This document shows, piece after piece, positions 59,602 through 64,000 of a stretch of 64,000 nt of DNA. This DNA comes from Tomocerus qinae (lineage: Eukaryota; Arthropoda; Collembola; Entomobryomorpha; Tomoceridae). The notes beneath the pieces are model-generated. The model was given only the letters and a program-made list of their open reading frames with translations. It had not been told where the DNA came from and did no database searches. Position numbers and translations under genes: made by a program. How positions within the stretch are numbered: the first letter of the stretch is position 1; each line of letters begins with the position of its first letter. The stretch spans positions 132,701,875 through 132,765,874 of the forward strand of contig CM034546.1 in the NCBI GenBank assembly GCA_020055645.1, written 5' to 3'.

Positions 59602-60970
59602 CTAATAACTTTGTTGACACCCGTTCACTACACCCTTCCACGTTCCAACCTTTGCCTTACAGATTTGTAGGGACTCACAGAATGGGCTAAGCATTGCTTT
59701 TAAACAATTGAGTCTATAGACTATCGCTTTTCTAAATACTTGATATAATTCGGTACAATTTTGGACAGAAAACGACGAATATATTTTATCCCAAATCAGT
59801 TCCATGTAAAATGATATAAGAAATCCAAAAACTAAATATTCACACAAAATAAGAATCATCCGAATTTTCATTCGTAAATTGATGGGCACAGGGCGACTCT
59901 CTTCATATTTAGTTTTCGAAGTTGCTTGTTTATACTCCAGAAATTGATCATCCTCGTTTTGTTCCTTCCAAATAGTTAAAAATCCTTTTTCTTGCATATG
60001 TTGGAAATACATACGGAAATTGTGACGGTAGCAGCCTAGGAAATAATAAGAAAGTGGGACTGTTTCAGCAATTTCCTTTGTGGCCATGCAATGTCCTCCA
60101 GTTAATAATTGTTTTTACATTTGTGGGACATAATATTGCCCAGACTGTTTATTTTGGAGGTAAAAAATTTTCATGGGATATTTATCCAAAATATGGAACT
60201 GATATTGAAAATTAAGATTTTCTGCGTTTAGGTTTTCTATTTCCCAATCATAGATATAAACACTTGAATTCAACTTATCCAGCAATTTATACTTAATAAA
60301 CAAGTCAGTTCTATATTATCATTCAGGTTGATTCGGCTGTCTTTCTGCCACATCATCTTGTAACCCAAGCACGTATGCAGTACTGAGTTTCGGAGGGGGC
60401 TAGATTTCCAATAGATATTTCAAGTGTATATATTCGCGCGTAGCGCGAAAATTTTTGGCATTTTTTGTATTTTTTCATAGCAGAATACGCAGACATTTTA
60501 CATGTTGGTCATGGAGAAACGTAGTTGACAGGAAAATTCCCATGAATTCCTCCGATTAAGTTGTCATAAAGATTTCCATTTAATGAATACCAAACTCTTT
60601 CATAGTCTTCATCCTCGATTTCTGTATCTGCAACGAATCTTCTTTGTTTGTAGAGATATCCAGTCATTACTGAATGATAAGTCAAATTATGGATAAACAT
60701 GACAAATATAGGACTAGATAATTCGTACATGAGATTTGATTCCCATTGATGGGGGTTGAGTTTAAATTTCCTCTTCCCATAAACTATTATGAATGTAGAA
60801 GACAGATGATTGATTTCTTTTCCAAAGTATTGGGTTAGTAATAAGAAATCAATTAAAATATTGACGCTACGAAAACTGTTGAACAAATCACGTGGATTCA
60901 TTTCATTTCCGAATAGTCTTTTGTTATAATTATAAGCTATTGTCCAGGGTTGGGAATTTTGATTGGCCAA
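59602..60970 (-). pseudogene. Decayed ionotropic receptor, type C
   Basis: Three frames in order on one strand. 60509-60970 encodes part of an S1 lobe (ends HGNFPVNYV). 60115-60303 encodes S2 sequence (SSVYIYDWEIENLN; FYLQNKQSGQYY). 59602-60087 encodes the remaining S2 and a TM4 (LILCEYLVFGFLISFYMELIW). The last two are in the same frame and separated by a single TAA in the middle of otherwise continuous homologous-looking sequence. The TM1-pore-TM3 block expected between the first two is missing; instead 60304-60508 holds repeat-like DNA with a TTCGCGCGTAGCGCGAA palindrome. The lesion pattern is deletion or replacement plus nonsense. No intron was needed. The start of the gene upstream of 60970 is not identified. 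Confidence 0.6.
60420..60465. repeat. Palindrome-containing repeat inside the decayed receptor
   Basis: TTCGCGC-GTA-GCGCGAA at 60433-60449 is a perfect 7 bp stem with a 3 bp loop, in strongly AT-rich flanks. It resembles the fragment at 27168-27215. It lies where the receptor transmembrane block should be. Confidence 0.65.
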
Positions 60971-61901
60971 CAGAAACTTTGTCTCCCAAAAAGATTTCGG
61001 AAATATATGATCATGTTAAAATCACAATTTCTGTAATATGACAAATTTCGAATGCAAGTGGAGGTCTTTAAAACAGATATGTAAAGTCACAAACCACAAT
61101 CACCCGTTTGACATGGTTTATATGATTATAATATGATATTAAAGAGAAACAGACATTACATTGTAAAGACTTTTGTAAAGACATTGACATTGCCGAAAAC
61201 ATGCGAACATTGAAATTGGCCTTCATTGAATAAAGTTCATTCATACGTTGTTTAAAATTATATTCTGAAAGGTATTCCGGGAATTTTGTTATTCAAGTTC
61301 TTAGTCATTTTGTATTTGCTTCATTATCATCACTTAATTGTTTATCTTTAAATCAAAATTTCCCAAAATGTCGCCGTTTCTCATTCCTAAATTAACTCTC
61401 CTGCCATTTCCCCCTTTGCATTATGTGCCTGATAAATAAATTAAAATAACCTAATCTATTATATAATGGTTAATTGTGATTCTATGAAAATAATTACAAA
61501 ATACTTGCCATGTAGCGTATTACAATTTTACAATGGTAATAACATTATATTATTTGAATGTAACTTAGCTGGATTCCCAAATGAGATTCAAGATTACCAA
61601 TTCAGTAAGTTGTATATTTAGACAGTAAAAGCAAGCACTAACTAAACTATGAGTGTTAAAATTTGATGGCTTAATCCTTTGACCGAGAGTCAAAAATCAA
61701 CTATGTATTGTGTGCCTTTGTACGACTTTTAAAAGTAAAAAATATCTAACTATTGATAATTGACAGTTTCGTTCCCGTTAAACTGGCAACTTTACTTTAT
61801 TGATTCAATTTAGACTACTAATTACAAAAAAGTAGAAATCAAATAGTAACTTAGTCAATTCAATTCTAAGTCAATTACTACATAGAATAAAAAATAATTT
61901 T
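60971..61901. other. Spacer with no gene seen
   Basis: AT-rich DNA between the decayed receptor and the natterin-like gene. It may hold eroded 5' sequence of the former and the 3' UTR of the latter. No open frame, repeat or RNA gene was recognised. Confidence 0.5.
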
Positions 61902-62969
61902 TTACAACATACTTGTTTGTAGTTCATTTTTTTTTCTTTGCATTATACCTCTTTTAACCGCTTGACACCCTTGTGGGTCATCTAAAGGAGCTACAATGAA
62001 ACTAGTGGCTAGAGCAAGAGAGCCGCTGAAGGTTCCTCTGACATCAATAACAACATATTCGTTTTCAATGTAGCCACCTTTAATATTGTCCTTCTCTAAA
62101 ATCTCCAGTATTTCCTGAGGTGTAAGTCCAGCTCCAGAATATTTTGCCTTTGCACTGTATCCAGTGACAAAATCATTCTTCATGCTAATGACACTACAAG
62201 CTCGAACGGAGTTTTCAGGGGGAACGCTTATCTCTCTTGTGACAGATACATCTGTTTCCTCAACGGTAACAATACTGGTGACCTTAGTGGTTGAGACGGT
62301 GTGGGTTTTCGTTTTCTTCTTCTTCCAAAACAGAAATCCTGATTTCACAGTTTCTGTGTATGTAGATGTCCAAGTTTCACTAACTGTAAAATTTGTTGTC
62401 TCGCGTACCATTTTTCTGTGAAAAACTGTCTGGTTGACGTAGGTATTTGCGTTATTTTCAATTATATCTTCTCCAACCAGATCTAAATCACCGCCAAAAA
62501 GACTTTCGTCGAATTCAAAATCTGTGAGTTCCAGTTCTAGACCTTTGGAATAGCTTTGGAGATATTCGTGTCTGTCAAAATAAGTTTCTTTCACCGTGCA
62601 GGAACTGATTGCAACCAAAATAGCCCCGGTTGCTAAAGTGACTTCTCCACCAATCCATGAATTATCATCAATTTGGACTCTTCCAACAATCATGTCCGCG
62701 TTAATCCAAGAATTGTCGTTAGATGGTACTGTGTAACTTTTTTCTGGAAGCGTGGTATTCCAAGATAATTGGCATCCATATGGGTTCGTCAAGATTTCAA
62801 AAGACGACAACCCTGTGGATAATTCTAAATCATCATCGTAAGGGAAAACAGCTTCTTGAAATCCGGAGCGATAGCGACCAATTGAGTAATTTGTGTCGTC
62901 AAACTTTGCTCTAACAATGTAATCAATGTTCTCAACATCTTCACCAAATCCTAAAGTAAAAGAAGACAT
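61902..62969 (-). CDS. Natterin-like protein: DM9 repeats plus aerolysin-like domain
   Basis: A single exon of 355 residues from the ATG at 62969 (MSSFTLGFG). An earlier in-frame codon at 63026 precedes a hydrophobic AT-rich stretch and is less likely. Residues about 15-60 (YIVRAKFDD; FEIL) and 90-140 (IVGRVQIDDNSWIGGEVT) look like two DM9 (DUF3421) repeats. The C-terminal part (about 180-340) has the alternating Ser/Thr strands, a basic tip KKKKTK, the VPPEN turn and GTFSGSLALATSF, as in aerolysin/ETX-MTX2-type beta pore formers. This two-part architecture is that of natterin-like proteins, which in animals act as venom components or in defence. No signal peptide is evident with the chosen start. 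Pore formation is inferred from family, not shown. Confidence 0.75.
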   Translation of the reverse strand: MSSFTLGFGEDVENIDYIVRAKFDDTNYSIGRYRSGFQEAVFPYDDDLELSTGLSSFEILTNPYGCQLSWNTTLPEKSYTVPSNDNSWINADMIVGRVQIDDNSWIGGEVTLATGAILVAISSCTVKETYFDRHEYLQSYSKGLELELTDFEFDESLFGGDLDLVGEDIIENNANTYVNQTVFHRKMVRETTNFTVSETWTSTYTETVKSGFLFWKKKKTKTHTVSTTKVTSIVTVEETDVSVTREISVPPENSVRACSVISMKNDFVTGYSAKAKYSGAGLTPQEILEILEKDNIKGGYIENEYVVIDVRGTFSGSLALATSFIVAPLDDPQGCQAVKRGIMQRKKNELQTSML

Positions 62970-63114
62970 GTATATGCACAATATATATTTATTCTGTATA
63001 TATTTATTATATATTCGCTCAATCACATCTTATCACATTATTATTCACTTTCAGGAAAAGGAAAATGCATGCATTCATTTCTTGACGTTTAGAGGCAATT
63101 GCTAATTAATTTTT

Positions 63115-63254
63115 TTCGATAATGTACCCCCAAAGTTACTCTAAGTCCAACACACGTAATGGTTCTATGTCGGGTGCCTTCCAAAGTTACCCGACATAGG
63201 CCCATTGCGTGTAGTGGACTTCGGGTAAACTGCTTTGGGGTACATTATCGAAAA
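63115..63254. mobile_element. Foldback (hairpin) MITE
   Basis: Near-complete palindrome. The left arm starts TTCGATAATGTACCCCCAAAG and the right arm ends with CTTTGGGGTACATTATCGAA. Inner matches include AAGTCCAACACACG / CGTGTAGTGGACTT and CTATGTCGGGT / ACCCGACATAG. The centre is near 63180. Inside there is no coding frame. Confidence 0.85.
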
Positions 63255-63424
63255 CATTAATACTAGCACCATTCTTAGGTTAGGTTTGATTATGATAACG
63301 TTTACGCTGCCTTATAAAGTAATGTCGTATTAATCGAAATATTTCTATGTATTGAAATAGTTCTCCCACCGGGTAACTATTTCGTATTTTTCGTTTTCAA
63401 GAGCAAAATAATAGCATTTGAAAT

Positions 63425-63456
63425 ATAATTCTCCGTATCGAAATAATTCACCATCC
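63425..63456. repeat. Short direct repeat, copy 1
   Basis: ATAATTCTCCGTATCGAAAT continues as AATTCACCATCC. It recurs at 63703-63733 with a couple of differences. A looser third version, with TTCTCCCACCGGGTAACTA, lies near 63357-63382. Confidence 0.75.
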
Positions 63457-63702
63457 AAATCTAAGTTGAAAAAGACTGTAGTGAAGGTAGGGGGACTCTG
63501 CTACAAAGCACCCAATATCCAAAAACTGGTCAGACAATAATTGATGAGGATGACAAACTATTGCCCTCAGACGACGAAGAAATGCCTATAGACCTCCATG
63601 AACCCATGGACATTTACACAATCAATTGAATTTTTAAACTCTTTCTCATTTTTTTTTAATTTTCAACTAGTAATAACTTAGCAAAAATTGACTGTTTGGA
63701 AA

Positions 63703-63733
63703 ATAATTCTGCGTATCGAAATAATTCACCACC
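63703..63733. repeat. Short direct repeat, copy 2
   Basis: Second copy of the 63425-63456 segment, followed by TGGTTAACCATTTCG. Similar GGTAACTATTTCG follows the looser version near 63370, so a larger degenerate unit is probably repeated here. Confidence 0.7.
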
Positions 63734-64000
63734 TGGTTAACCATTTCGATTGTCATTTACAGGAGCTAAAGAAAGGCCAATGAAACAATCACAACCCGGA
63801 GAATTAATTCGATTAATACGGTAGTTCAAAATTTTTCTAATACTGTAGGGTAACACATGAAGGTGAAAGTGGAGGGGGAAGGTGAGGCGAGGTGGACAGT
63901 TAAGGTGGAGGAGGGCTAAGGTGGAAGCAAAAATGGAGAATTTTACTCTCCCCACTCAGTCCTCCACTTTTCACTCACTCCTTAAATATTGTACAGCATA

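Larger units (their letters stand above)
62970..64000. other. Right-edge spacer with foldback element and short repeats
   Basis: Contains the promoter side of the natterin-like gene, the foldback element at 63115-63254 and a repeated 31 bp segment (63425-63456 and 63703-63733). No gene is supported. Confidence 0.5.

Noticed and set aside
60115-60303. A separate 62-residue gene
   Set aside because: It is in frame with the downstream piece across one TAA and reads as receptor S2 sequence, so it belongs to the decayed receptor.
63000-63026. Upstream start for the natterin-like protein
   Set aside because: The extra residues are translated AT-rich DNA with no family resemblance; the ATG at 62969 directly precedes the first DM9-like repeat.
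1-64000. tRNA and rRNA genes
   Set aside because: I looked for cloverleaf-like and conserved rRNA stretches by eye and saw none. A covariance-model scan would be needed to exclude them.

Overview
The window reads as nuclear DNA of an arthropod. Genes carry spliceosomal introns (mostly 50-450 bp, GT-AG), spacers are AT-rich and full of small inverted-repeat transposons, and several promoters have a TATA box. The mix of large divergent ionotropic receptors, a gustatory-like receptor, a Star-like FkbM protein and a DM9-aerolysin (natterin-like) protein fits a springtail (Collembola). That assignment is inference from gene families, not proof. All exon structures below were built by hand from splice sites, reading phase and comparison between paralogues.

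Layout. 1-3.5 kb: repeat-rich spacer. 3.5-4.6 kb: a two-exon gene of unknown function with a TATA promoter. 5.2-26.4 kb: two giant GTPases in head-to-head orientation, 2264 and 2494 residues, with a small gene between them. Each begins with a stonustoxin-type (SNTX, MACPF/CDC-like) domain and ends in a VLIG/URGCP-type (interferon-inducible very large GTPase) region with two GTPase-like modules. Both have the same three-exon structure. 27-44 kb: three intronless ionotropic-receptor (IR) paralogues on the minus strand, one of them frameshifted. Between them lie a four-helix-or-more chemoreceptor-like gene (plus strand) and a nine-exon gene for an 880-residue TPR-like protein ending in YIPPHxR repeats.

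47-48.6 kb: a six-exon type II membrane protein with an FkbM methyltransferase domain. 48.7-59.6 kb: a tandem segmental duplication. Each unit holds a nine-exon IR gene with the same exon phases (661 and 669 residues). The second unit carries at least five small insertions missing from the first, so the first serves as an empty-site reference. 59.6-61.0 kb: a decayed IR of a third type. 61.9-63.0 kb: a DM9 plus aerolysin-like protein. The right edge has a foldback element and short repeats.

Two themes stand out. One is possible innate defence: pore-former-like domains on giant GTPases, plus a natterin-like protein. The other is birth and death of chemosensory genes, with three IR lineages showing intact, freshly frameshifted and decayed members. 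The immune role is inferred from family resemblance only.
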